Of a stretch of DNA of 12,847 bases, positions 1 through 6,161 are shown in pieces. The position numbers and the translations under genes were made by a program. Source of the DNA: Rheinheimera sp. (GTDB lineage Bacteria; Pseudomonadota; Gammaproteobacteria; Enterobacterales; Alteromonadaceae); assembly GCA_003482455.1 (NCBI GenBank), contig DMYW01000049.1, positions 45,315-58,161 on the forward strand, written 5' to 3'. Below the pieces are notes generated by a model. That model was given only the letters and a program-made list of their open reading frames with translations, made no database searches and was not told the origin of the DNA. Every line of letters begins with the position of its first letter. Within the stretch, counting starts at the first letter, position 1.

Positions 1-202
1 GTGTCTGCGGTTTTGTTACCGCAGCCGCTTGCGCAAAACTAGCTAATTGTTTGCATTAAAAACGCTTAACAGCGCTTAGCCGAGGTTTTTTATTGGGGCT
101 GGTGGTTGCAGTGAGGTCGCTGTGATCGGCAGCACTTGTTGTCGCGTAATTTGGCTTACTCGTTATTGTTAGATTCTGGCCACCACCGAGAAGGACATGC
201 TG
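1..202. other. Upstream non-coding stretch with a short hairpin
   Basis: No gene can be supported here. Positions 5-11 (CTGCGGT) and 18-24 (ACCGCAG) form a perfect 7-bp stem with a 6-nt loop, but neither side has a T-run, so it is not a convincing intrinsic terminator. All three + frames are open for the first 40-60 bases, so the tail of an upstream gene could lie here (one frame would stop at 40-42), but nothing identifies it. A weak sigma70-like pair (TTGTCG at 139-144, TATTGT at 164-169, 19-bp spacing) could drive the following gene. Confidence 0.35.
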
Positions 203-610
203 ATGTCGCAGCCTGTATTACCACCGACCCTCACCTTGTTTTACGATGGCTTCTGCCCGCTGTGCGTAAAAGAAATGGCGCAGCTGCGCGCCATCGATAC
301 CACGCAGCGGGTGCTGTTGGTGGATATTCAACAGGCCGAATTGATGCAGGCGTACCCGCAGATTGATGTGACGGAAGCAGGGCGCATCTTGTTGTCACTG
401 ACTGCCGATGGCCGCTTGCTCAAAGGGCTGGATTCAACACACGCCGCCTGGTCGGCGGTCGGCAAAGGTTATCGCACGGCGTGGCTGCGCTGGCCGCTGA
501 TCCGCTGGTTTGCCGATCAGGCGTATTTATATTTTGCCGCCAATCGTTATCGCATTTCGTATTGGTTGACCGGCACGGCGCGCTGCGACAACGGCCAGTG
601 CCAGCGATAA
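203..610 (+). CDS. DCC-family (DUF393) thiol-disulfide oxidoreductase-like protein
   Basis: The 135-residue product has the family signature near its N-terminus: YDGFCPLC at residues 14-21, giving the C18-x-x-C21 pair that defines DCC proteins (named for conserved DxxCxxC). The rest fits the family: a predicted alpha/beta region, then an aromatic-rich C-terminal part (WLRWPLIRWFADQAYLYFAANRY is at residues ~91-113) and a late cysteine. DCC proteins are assigned a thioredoxin-like redox role, but substrates are mostly unknown. I chose the ATG at 203 rather than the in-frame ATG at 197. The Shine-Dalgarno-like GAGAAGG at 188-194 is 8 nt from 203 but only 2 nt from 197. The gene stands alone on + and ends 13 nt before the convergent membrane protein gene. 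Confidence 0.8.
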   Translation: MSQPVLPPTLTLFYDGFCPLCVKEMAQLRAIDTTQRVLLVDIQQAELMQAYPQIDVTEAGRILLSLTADGRLLKGLDSTHAAWSAVGKGYRTAWLRWPLIRWFADQAYLYFAANRYRISYWLTGTARCDNGQCQR

Positions 611-623
611 ATGTTGGAATGGT

Positions 624-1292
624 TTAGTTGCGCATGCCACGACGCAACTGTGCGTCGTATACGCGATAAGCAAAAACGACGCAGAAAGTGCCAAACAAGG
701 TTTCTAAGCCTGAGCTAAATACCTGTAACGCAACATTGTCTGGCGCTAATTTTTGCAAATTGGCGCTAGCCAAATAGGTGAAAAACCACACGCTGGTATT
801 GCCGCAAAACAAATACCACAAATTGTCACCGCTCAGCTGCCAACTGCGCGCCAGCGACTGCCACACGCTTTGGCGGTGCAATAAGAATTCAAATGCGGTG
901 TATGAAAACCGCGTCACCATATACAAACCCGGAATGATAAAAAACGACAGGCCTGCCATGACCAACAAGGTTTCCAGCATCGACAAGGCGCTGTAACCAA
1001 CAAACACGGCGGCGGCCGCTTGATAAGCGCGCCCAATCCCAATCGGCTGCTGGAAGATTTTCCCCGCCATAAAAAACACCACCGCGGCCGTGGACAAGGC
1101 ATTAGCGGCGACGCTAATCAGCACAGGCCCGATTAAATCCTGTGGCTGCAAGTCGTTGGGATCGACCGGTGTCAGATAACTGACCAGCAGGCTAGCTAGG
1201 ATCCCCAGCGGCAATGTCAGCAACGCAAGACTTAAAATATGGCGATTAAAAAACTGCGCGGCATCGCGCAAGCATTCGGCAAGAGTCGGCAT
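624..1292 (-). CDS. YciC-like (UPF0259) inner membrane protein
   Basis: The product is a hydrophobic protein of 222 residues with about five or six predicted membrane segments. It resembles E. coli YciC in layout: a short amphipathic start with FFNRH followed by a long hydrophobic run, a central membrane segment ending in IIPGLYMVTRF (compare VVPGIIMAI in YciC), a cytoplasmic stretch with QSVWQSLARSWQLS, and a C-terminal membrane helix ending in FAYRVYDAQLRR. The function of the family is unknown. The frame stays open to an ATG at 1385, but I prefer the ATG at 1292. It gives a YciC-like N-terminus, and a promoter-like pair lies inside the extra segment. No strong Shine-Dalgarno sequence precedes either start. 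The gene is downstream of, and in the same direction as, the cyclotransferase-like gene, so some read-through is possible. Confidence 0.65.
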   Translation of the reverse strand: MPTLAECLRDAAQFFNRHILSLALLTLPLGILASLLVSYLTPVDPNDLQPQDLIGPVLISVAANALSTAAVVFFMAGKIFQQPIGIGRAYQAAAAVFVGYSALSMLETLLVMAGLSFFIIPGLYMVTRFSYTAFEFLLHRQSVWQSLARSWQLSGDNLWYLFCGNTSVWFFTYLASANLQKLAPDNVALQVFSSGLETLFGTFCVVFAYRVYDAQLRRGMRN

Positions 1293-1340
1293 GCAAGGTT
1301 CCACATTAACTAAACGATAGGCGCTTGATAGCGCTGGTGG

Positions 1341-1370
1341 ATAGTAACAGAGCGACTTAAGAACTGTCAG
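1341..1370 (-). promoter_or_regulatory. Candidate sigma70 promoter for the YciC-like gene
   Basis: Read on the minus strand, CTGACA (1370-1365) is followed after 18 bp by TACTAT (1346-1341). These match 5/6 of the -35 and 4/6 of the -10 consensus. Transcription would begin about 40 nt before the ATG at 1292. The pair falls inside the longer possible reading frame, which argues for the shorter protein. This is consensus matching only. Confidence 0.35.
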
Positions 1371-1396
1371 CGCCGAAACAGCCATCGGCTCAGGAA

Positions 1397-1744
1397 TTAA
1401 TCGCAGCCAACCTCTTGTTTGTCGACATACACAAAGGCCTCTGTGCCAGAGACGAGTGTGACGGCGATCCGCACATAGTCGGCTACTTCATAGGCGTCGG
1501 CTTGCGCCAGTTCTGCGTCGCTGACTTCAAAGCAGTAGCCGTGGATTGGTGCGCCGCCATGATGGCGTTTTAACAGCGGATGCTCGGTTTTGCCGCTGGT
1601 GCGGATCACGTCGGGGTCTGTAATGGTCAGCCAGTGCAAGGCAAAACCGGGCAGCGCATCGGCGTAGCCGGTTAACAGGCGGCCAAAAGTGGCAAGCTGT
1701 ACGTCGGGTTGTTGCAAAGTGCCGTAGGAGAATAGCTTTGGCAT
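1397..1744 (-). CDS. Gamma-glutamylcyclotransferase-like (AIG2/GGCT family) protein
   Basis: This 115-residue protein has the hallmarks of the GGCT/AIG2 fold: the substrate-binding YGTL at residues 7-10 just after the start, a PGFAL turn near 32-36, HGYCFEVSD at about 68-76, and DAYEVADYVR, in which E86 occupies the catalytic acid position (family pattern LDxYEgxxYxR). Family members cyclise gamma-glutamyl groups, releasing 5-oxoproline, or act on gamma-glutamylamines. The true substrate cannot be told from sequence. The length is normal for the small bacterial members. The start is supported by GGAG at 1752-1755, 7 nt upstream. A glutathione-related role is possible but unproven. The glutathione-linked genes at 9743-11787 are too far away to count as context. 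Confidence 0.8.
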   Translation of the reverse strand: MPKLFSYGTLQQPDVQLATFGRLLTGYADALPGFALHWLTITDPDVIRTSGKTEHPLLKRHHGGAPIHGYCFEVSDAELAQADAYEVADYVRIAVTLVSGTEAFVYVDKQEVGCD

Positions 1745-1771
1745 GATGCGACTCCAAACAAAAAGGGTTTT

Positions 1772-1805
1772 AAATAAACATGGCCCCGCAGGGCCATGGA
1801 GTTTT
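1772..1805. terminator. Hairpin terminator, possibly bidirectional
   Basis: CATGGCCC (1779-1786) and GGGCCATG (1791-1798) form a perfect 8-bp stem with a 4-nt loop. On the minus strand the stem is followed by TTTATTTA (complement of 1771-1778), which suits termination of the TonB-domain gene ending at 1848. On + it is followed by GAG and five T's. The placement between that gene and the cyclotransferase-like gene makes a minus-strand terminator most likely. Confidence 0.7.
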
Positions 1806-1847
1806 TCAACGCGCAGTCTTCACACACGATCCAACGCAGCTTGCTAG

Positions 1848-2930
1848 TTATCGCCGTCTCTGGAGCTGGAAATCCAAACGTACTTTTGAATTGGCAGTAG
1901 TGGCTTTACCATCAACAAATTTGGGTGCATAACGCCATTTGGCCAGCGCGGCCGTTGCCGCTTCACCAAAACTGGCAGAGCCACCGGTTTCTACGACCTT
2001 AATGTTTTGCACAGCGCCGCTTTCATTGATGGTGAAATGCAGCACCGCATAACCGTTTTTGCCCGCTCTTGCTTCGTTTTCAGGATATTTAGGCTCTAAA
2101 CGGTACAGCGGCATCGGGTCTTGGTTGTCGTTCCACGGCTGCATAGCGCCAATGGCCACACAATGTTCGGTGGCAGCCGCTGATTCACCCTTGCGCTCGT
2201 AAATACTGACTAAACGGGCATGCGAGGCCAGCGCGTACGGGTGGCTGTAATTCAGGCCTTTGGTTTGCGCGACTACGTCGTTAAACAAGGCTGTTGATTT
2301 ATCTAAATTACGGTCACGTATATGGGCATTACCGAGCAAAAAAGTCGCTCGAAGTTTTAATGCTTGGTCTTGATTAGCTGAACTGCTGAGGTAGGCATAC
2401 GCCTCGTCTAACCACTTTAAATGCTTTGGTTTGTACAGCGGGGTGATGCTGACGATTTCAAACGCTTCTAACTGCACTTCAGCCAGCAGCAGCGGATTGT
2501 TGGTGGCGGATGTTATTTCCATCGACCGATTGACGAAGCCTAGTTTGTCTCGATCTGAGCTGGCAGTTTTAGCCGCACCAAGCAGAGCTTCAATCAATCT
2601 TGCGTCATTGGCACCATATAATTTTTCATACGAAGCGAGCGCTTGCAGATACAGCGGGTGGATGTGGCTGGGCGGCTGTTTGGAAAAATTCAATCGGTGA
2701 TTGGCCAAACTTACCGTCAGATTTGCAAAATCTTCACCATCCGCTGGATAGACATCTTTGGCTTGTTGGTACGCCAGCTCCAATTCGCTTAATGCTTTGG
2801 ACTTGTCCTTGGCTTGGAGCGCTTGTTGATAGGCTTGGTAATGTTGTTGAAAACCAGCCTTGTCAGCGTGGGCGGTCAGTGAAAAGCTACTAGCCAGTAA
2901 AAATGTACTGGCGATCATCCATGGGCGCAT
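1848..2930 (-). CDS. Periplasmic TonB C-terminal-domain protein
   Basis: The predicted precursor has 360 residues. It starts with a signal peptide (MRPWMIASTFLLASSFSLTA, then HA|DK), followed by a long helical region rich in Gln/Ala/Leu that resembles degenerate tetratricopeptide repeats (residues ~25-265). A TonB C-terminal domain fills the last ~85 residues: YRLEPKYPENEARAGKNGYA, then VLHFTINESGAVQNIKVVET and AALAKWRYAPKFVDGK. Unlike true TonB it has no proline-rich spacer and no obvious permanent anchor, so it is probably not the energy transducer; its role is unknown. The start at 2930 fits AAGGA (2944-2940) with 9-nt spacing. The ATG at 2939 directly abuts that site, and the one at 2963 lies at or before the predicted transcription start. 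The gene follows the LysR gene in the same direction after 130 bp but has its own promoter candidate. Confidence 0.8.
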   Translation of the reverse strand: MRPWMIASTFLLASSFSLTAHADKAGFQQHYQAYQQALQAKDKSKALSELELAYQQAKDVYPADGEDFANLTVSLANHRLNFSKQPPSHIHPLYLQALASYEKLYGANDARLIEALLGAAKTASSDRDKLGFVNRSMEITSATNNPLLLAEVQLEAFEIVSITPLYKPKHLKWLDEAYAYLSSSANQDQALKLRATFLLGNAHIRDRNLDKSTALFNDVVAQTKGLNYSHPYALASHARLVSIYERKGESAAATEHCVAIGAMQPWNDNQDPMPLYRLEPKYPENEARAGKNGYAVLHFTINESGAVQNIKVVETGGSASFGEAATAALAKWRYAPKFVDGKATTANSKVRLDFQLQRRR

Positions 2931-2964
2931 TCTGGTCATTCCTTGCAAATAAAGTTCGCACAAA

Positions 2965-3008
2965 ATTTAACACTTTAGATACATCGGATGCAAACCACTT
3001 TCTAAAGT
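2965..3008 (-). promoter_or_regulatory. Promoter with flanking inverted repeat upstream of the TonB-domain gene
   Basis: On the minus strand TTGCAT (2993-2988) and TTAAAT (2970-2965) are 17 bp apart, giving a start about 28 nt before the ATG at 2930. A perfect inverted repeat, ACTTTAGA (2972-2979) and TCTAAAGT (3001-3008), has its arms 29 bp apart centre to centre, close to three helical turns. One arm lies beside the -10 and the other upstream of the -35. A dimeric regulator binding both arms would control access to the -35. The regulator is unknown. Confidence 0.4.
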
Positions 3009-3060
3009 ATTGAACTATCGAGCGAATTTTGTTTTTCTAATCTATTAGGCGCCCCCGCCA

Positions 3061-3951
3061 TTAGTCAACCTGGCTTAGCTGGGTGCGCAAATAATCGAAC
3101 AGTAGCCGCACCCGCACCGGTACGGGGCCGCGTTGTGGCCGGTATAACGAGACTGGCCAGGGTTCGGGTTCTAATTCGGGCAACAGCCGCTGCAATTGGC
3201 CACGCGCAAGCGCCGGTTTTGCCAAAAAATCGGCGACTTGGCCTATACCAACGCCAGCGATCAGTGCCGCAATTTCTTCGGCGGTGTCGTTGACCATCCA
3301 CCGCACTTGTCGCGGCGAGTAGGTTTCGCCTTTGGCAAAAAACCAACTCCAAGCGCGGCCGGTGCTGGCATCCAACACGCTGGTTAACGCATGTTGGTTC
3401 AGATCAGCCACTGTTTGCGGTGCGCCGTGCGCGGCCACATAGTCGGGACTGGCCACCAGCCACAACGCCACTTTGGATACCGGCACCGCCACAAAACTTT
3501 GGTCGCGCAACAAACCGGCGCGGATCCCTAAATCAATTTGTTCATCCACCACATCGCTGTGTTGATCCGACAGCCGAATATCCAGCTGAATTTGCGGATA
3601 CAGCCGGGCAAATTCCAGCAGCAGCGGCATTAACACCGGGCGATAAGCGGCGGGCGCGGCCAAACGCACCAGTCCTGCTAACTCGGCCGACGCTTGGCGT
3701 GGGCTCAGTAGCTGTTCCAGTTGCGCCAATTGTTGTTGACCGTCTTGCCACAATTGTTGGCCAAATTGGGTCAGCCGGATCTGCCGCGTATTGCGGTGAA
3801 ACAACACCTCGCCGGTTAATTGTTCTAGCTGCTGGATAGCTCGAGTCACCGCTTGTGGCGAGATCGCCAGTTTGCTGGCACAGGCTTTAAAGTGGCCAAG
3901 TTCGGCGGCGGTGCAAAAAATGCGCAGCAGTTCGAGTTTATTCAGTGCCAT
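3061..3951 (-). CDS. LysR-type transcriptional regulator (CrgA-like group)
   Basis: This is a full-length LysR regulator of 296 residues. The N-terminal winged helix-turn-helix is at about residues 5-62 (LELLRIFCTAAELGHFKACA, then SPQAVTRAIQQLE and LFHRNTRQIRLTQFG). The linker helix follows to ~90. The effector-binding domain (residues ~92-290) contains LAAPAAYRPVLMPLLLEF, then DIRLSDQHSDVVDEQIDLGI and VALWLVASPDYV. The wording fits regulators of the CrgA-like subgroup, which often govern a neighbouring oxidoreductase. It is divergent from the short-chain dehydrogenase at 4077, its most likely target; the effector is unknown. The start is fixed by AGGA at 3959-3962, 7 nt upstream. That ribosome site lies within the left arm of the operator-like dyad at 3957-3973, so self-repression is plausible. 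A minus-strand promoter candidate is TTGCTT (4011-4006) with TAGATT (3989-3984). Confidence 0.9.
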   Translation of the reverse strand: MALNKLELLRIFCTAAELGHFKACASKLAISPQAVTRAIQQLEQLTGEVLFHRNTRQIRLTQFGQQLWQDGQQQLAQLEQLLSPRQASAELAGLVRLAAPAAYRPVLMPLLLEFARLYPQIQLDIRLSDQHSDVVDEQIDLGIRAGLLRDQSFVAVPVSKVALWLVASPDYVAAHGAPQTVADLNQHALTSVLDASTGRAWSWFFAKGETYSPRQVRWMVNDTAEEIAALIAGVGIGQVADFLAKPALARGQLQRLLPELEPEPWPVSLYRPQRGPVPVRVRLLFDYLRTQLSQVD

Positions 3952-3956
3952 GGATT

Positions 3957-4005
3957 ATTCCTATTTTTGGAATTCTAAAGCTGAATCTATTCCATTTTTC
4001 ATAAG
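3957..4005. promoter_or_regulatory. LysR-type operator: T-N11-A dyad plus second half-site
   Basis: ATTCC-N7-GGAAT at 3957-3973 is a perfect dyad containing T-N11-A (T3959 to A3971), the classical LysR box. A second copy of the left arm, ATTCCATTTTTC, begins at 3989, exactly 32 bp (three turns) downstream, and also satisfies T-N11-A (3991 to 4003). This matches the usual pairing of a strong recognition site with a weaker activation site. Assignment to the adjacent regulator is inference. Confidence 0.55.
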
Positions 4006-4023
4006 AAGCAAGCCTTTTACACT
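3995..4023 (+). promoter_or_regulatory. Candidate activator-dependent promoter of the dehydrogenase gene
   Basis: TACACT (4018-4023) matches 4/6 of the -10 consensus. The hexamer 17 bp upstream, TTTTTC (3995-4000), is a poor -35, as expected for an activator-dependent promoter. If transcription starts near 4030, the LysR dyad centre at 3965 lies at -65 and the second half-site overlaps the -35, the standard geometry for LysR activation. Confidence 0.35.
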
Positions 4024-4076
4024 GGGTGCAGTGACTAATCACGCGCCACTGTGGGCGCTTTATTGAGGAATGACAG

Positions 4077-4823
4077 ATGCAAACAGCTATTACTGGAAAA
4101 GTAGTGTTAATCACCGGCGCTAGCAGTGGTTTGGGTGAAAGCACCGCCGAATTGTTGGCTAGCCGTGGCGCTAAATTGGTGCTGGTGGCGCGCCGCGCCG
4201 ATCGTTTAGCGGCGTTGGTTGAACGTATTCGCGCCAACGGTGGCGATGCGGTGTATCAAGTGGTTGACGTAACCAAGGCGGCAGATTTAGCGCAAGCCGT
4301 GGCGCTTGCGACCACCACTTATGGCCGGTTGGATGTGATGATCAATAACGCGGGTTTAATGTCGATTGCGCCAATGAGCGAGCGTCGCGTCGATGAATGG
4401 GACCGCATGATCGACATCAATATCAAAGGCGTGTTGTACGGCATTGCGGCGGCCTTGCCAGTGTTTGAAGCCCAGCAAGCCGGCCACTTTATCAATGTAT
4501 CGTCGGTCGCTGGCATCAAAGTGTTCAGCCCAGGTGGCACTGTGTATAGCGGTACTAAGTTTGCCGTGCGGGCGATCTCAGAAGGCCTGCGCCATGAAGT
4601 GGGCGGCGCTATTCGCACCACCACCATTTTGCCAGGCGCGGTGGAATCTGAACTGAAACATGGCAGCGGCCATGCCGCCAGTGCTGAATTTGTGAATGCG
4701 TTTTATCAACAAAATCAAATTCCTGCAGACTCCGTGGCGCGCGCCATTGCCTATGCGATTGAACAACCGGCCAATGTCGATATCAACGAGATCGTGTTGC
4801 GGCCAACGGTGCAAGAGTTCTAA
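4077..4823 (+). CDS. Short-chain dehydrogenase/reductase (classical SDR, YdfG-like)
   Basis: This 248-residue protein is a complete classical SDR with a Rossmann fold. The cofactor loop TGASSGLG is at residues 13-20, followed after strand two by ARRADRL (about 38-44), whose arginines suggest NADP(H). The NNAG motif is at 90-93. The catalytic residues are Ser in SSVAG (142-143) and Y157-SGT-K161. The C-terminal DINEIVLRPTVQEF resembles YdfG-type enzymes that oxidise or reduce small hydroxy acids, alcohols or carbonyls; the substrate cannot be assigned. It is cytoplasmic and probably tetrameric (family knowledge). GAGGA at 4065-4069 lies 7 nt before the ATG. Control by the divergent LysR protein is likely. 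A terminator follows at 4927-4960, so the unit appears monocistronic. Confidence 0.92.
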   Translation: MQTAITGKVVLITGASSGLGESTAELLASRGAKLVLVARRADRLAALVERIRANGGDAVYQVVDVTKAADLAQAVALATTTYGRLDVMINNAGLMSIAPMSERRVDEWDRMIDINIKGVLYGIAAALPVFEAQQAGHFINVSSVAGIKVFSPGGTVYSGTKFAVRAISEGLRHEVGGAIRTTTILPGAVESELKHGSGHAASAEFVNAFYQQNQIPADSVARAIAYAIEQPANVDINEIVLRPTVQEF

Positions 4824-4869
4824 GGCGGTTTTGAGGCTGGGTGTTCAGCCACAATAACGCGGCTAGGCG

Positions 4870-4918
4870 CCTGCACCATGCTTGTACAACGCCAGCCTTA
4901 TGTGGCGATTGCTGCAGG
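4870..4918 (+). other. Nested inverted repeats in the 3' region of the dehydrogenase transcript
   Basis: An outer pair, CCTGCA (4870-4875) and TGCAGG (4913-4918), encloses a hairpin CGCCA (4890-4894)-8 nt-TGGCG (4903-4907). It lies between the dehydrogenase stop and its terminator and would fold in the 3' untranslated RNA. It may simply be a stable tail. No known RNA family is recognised. Confidence 0.3.
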
Positions 4919-4926
4919 TCATATCG

Positions 4927-4960
4927 AACCACGTCGGGTACGAGCTTGACGTGGTTTTTT
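4927..4960 (+). terminator. Rho-independent terminator after the dehydrogenase gene
   Basis: AACCACGTC (4927-4935) pairs perfectly with GACGTGGTT (4948-4956), a 9-bp stem with a 12-nt loop. The strand then continues in T's to 4960, so T4955-T4960 forms an uninterrupted run. It lies about 100 nt after the dehydrogenase stop codon and separates that unit from the following small gene. Confidence 0.85.
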
Positions 4961-5021
4961 ACTTTGGCGCGGGCAAAACATTTGCTAGGCTGTTGTTTTT
5001 ACAAGGTATAGGCTGGGTTGT

Positions 5022-5366
5022 ATGGAATATGATTTAGAGTTAGTCGCCGCCGATGGCAGCGTGTTTCCGTATCGTGATGACAGTAGCAGCGATGGTTATC
5101 ATTACCGCATCAGCCTGGATATCGACGGCAATGCCGCTGAGCTTTTAATTCAGCCGCACAGCTTGCATGTGAGTCTGGATGACGACGGCGGCTGGTTGCA
5201 GTTCCCGCAAACACCCAGCGAGTTGTTTGGCGACGTTGCGGCGCTGAGCACTGAGCAGTTGTTAGAGTGCATGGCGGTGGCGGCGGAAACCTGGGATGAC
5301 GCCGAATACGTCAGCGCAGAGCAAATCAGCCAGCTACTGGGCATGATGGTCGGTAAAGAGTCGTAA
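5022..5366 (+). CDS. Small acidic hypothetical protein
   Basis: I do not recognise this 114-residue protein. It is strongly acidic (clusters such as YRDDSSSD and SLDDDGG), has no signal peptide or membrane segment and a single cysteine. It reads as a predicted beta-rich N-terminal half (alternating strands around YHYRISLDIDGNAAELLIQP) followed by a helical C-terminal half (STEQLLECMAVAAETWDDAE, then SAEQISQLLGMM). It is likely a cytoplasmic soluble protein. The ATG at 5022 has a poor ribosome site: AAGG at 5003-5006 is too far (15 nt). A loose promoter pair, TTGCTA (4982-4987) and TATAGG (5007-5012), would start transcription only a few bases before the ATG, so a nearly leaderless message is possible. 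It stands alone between a terminator and a repeat-bearing convergent spacer. The codon pattern matches neighbouring genes, supporting a real gene. Confidence 0.6.
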   Translation: MEYDLELVAADGSVFPYRDDSSSDGYHYRISLDIDGNAAELLIQPHSLHVSLDDDGGWLQFPQTPSELFGDVAALSTEQLLECMAVAAETWDDAEYVSAEQISQLLGMMVGKES

Positions 5367-5402
5367 GCGACTTAGCAATAGCAAGGCGCAGCTGCGAGAT
5401 CA

Positions 5403-5492
5403 AAACCGCCGGGCTATTCCTTCCCGCGAGGCTAAGCCGGTTCGCGATGCTATGCCTACCCGCGATGCTATGCCGGTTCGCGATGCTATGCC
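5403..5492. repeat. 18-bp tandem repeat (minisatellite) in a convergent spacer
   Basis: Four units are clear: 5421-5438, 5439-5456, 5457-5474 and 5475-5492. The second and fourth are identical (GGTTCGCGATGCTATGCC), and the third differs only in its first four bases (TACC). The first is more diverged. A weak fifth unit can be aligned at 5403-5420. The array fills the gap between the acidic protein gene and the convergent response regulator gene. Because 18 is a multiple of three, the minus frame reads HSIA[N/G]R repeats, but no gene is evident there. Confidence 0.8.
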
Positions 5493-5522
5493 CAACCTGC
5501 ACCGCCAAGCCGCGCGGCGCAG

Positions 5523-6161
5523 CTAGCAGCTGGAATCTAACAAACCCAGCTGCAGCGCTTTTTTGATCAGCTGCGGGGCATTGTTCACATCCAGTTTGCG
5601 CATCAGGTTCTCGCGATGTTTGTCGGTGGTTTTCGGCGATAGGTGCATTTGCTCGGCAATTTGCGCATTAGACAGGCCATCACAGACCAGCTTTAACACT
5701 TCAAATTCGCGGGCGGTCAGTTCGACCGTACTTTCGCTAATCAATTGCAACACCCGCGGCGCTATGTAGCGTTGCTGATTCAATACTGCATCAATGGCCG
5801 CTTTAAGCTCTGTCGCGTCGCCATTTTTTTGCAAAATGCCATCGGCGTTGACCAAATCTAGCTGTTTCAGCACAGTCGGCGATTGACTGCCCGTCAGCAC
5901 AATCACTTTCAGGCTCGGATAACGCTGCTTTAAATAATCGATTTCGGCACTGGTTTCGCCGCCCGGCATATGAAAATCCAGCAGCAGTAGCTGCGGTTCC
6001 GTTGCCTTTACGCTGTTGCGCAGCTCTGTTAGGCTGTCTAATTCCGCGACGAGTTGCAGGTTAGGGAGCAGCTGCAGCAGCATTTTTAAGCCGTCGCGAA
6101 AGATCTGATGGTCGTCGGCGAGCAACATGCGCACCGGCGCTGCGATTGAGATGTCTGTCAT
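5523..6161 (-). CDS. NarL/LuxR-family response regulator
   Basis: The 212-residue product has a receiver domain (residues ~10-125) and a LuxR-type DNA-binding domain (~145-207). Receiver residues are complete: acidic pair D16/D17, phospho-acceptor D62 in LLLLDFHMPGG, T90 and K112. The output domain reads LTAREFEVLKLVCDGLSNAQ, then IAEQMHLSPKTTDKHRENLM, the standard NarL/FixJ helix-turn-helix. It most likely receives phosphate from the divergent kinase. The frame is open far upstream to 6350, but the start at 6161 is chosen because AAGG (6173-6170) lies 8 nt before it and the domain begins directly afterward. The start codon overlaps the kinase start codon at CATG 6159-6162, so its promoter must lie in kinase coding sequence. 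A weak candidate there is CTGACA (6224-6219), 17 bp, TAGGAA (6201-6196). Confidence 0.93.
   Translation of the reverse strand: MTDISIAAPVRMLLADDHQIFRDGLKMLLQLLPNLQLVAELDSLTELRNSVKATEPQLLLLDFHMPGGETSAEIDYLKQRYPSLKVIVLTGSQSPTVLKQLDLVNADGILQKNGDATELKAAIDAVLNQQRYIAPRVLQLISESTVELTAREFEVLKLVCDGLSNAQIAEQMHLSPKTTDKHRENLMRKLDVNNAPQLIKKALQLGLLDSSC

Noticed and set aside
1..24. Intrinsic terminator from an upstream gene
   Set aside because: The 7-bp stem is perfect but has no T-run on either strand.
3420..3839. Plus-strand frame of 139 codons within the LysR gene
   Set aside because: It runs antisense to a complete LysR regulator and its Arg/Pro/Ala-rich translation has no domain.
4861..4920. Possible integron attC-like site because of nested inverted repeats with CGCCA/TGGCG
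   Set aside because: The required flanking core sites (RYYYAAC and GTTRRRY) are not present in the right places, and there is no integrase or cassette array.
5403..5492. CRISPR-like array
   Set aside because: Units are directly contiguous 18-mers without spacers, and there are no cas genes.
5326..5508. 60-codon minus frame encoding HSIA[N/G]R repeats
   Set aside because: The frame is a by-product of an 18-bp tandem repeat, overlaps the end of the acidic protein gene and has no ribosome site.
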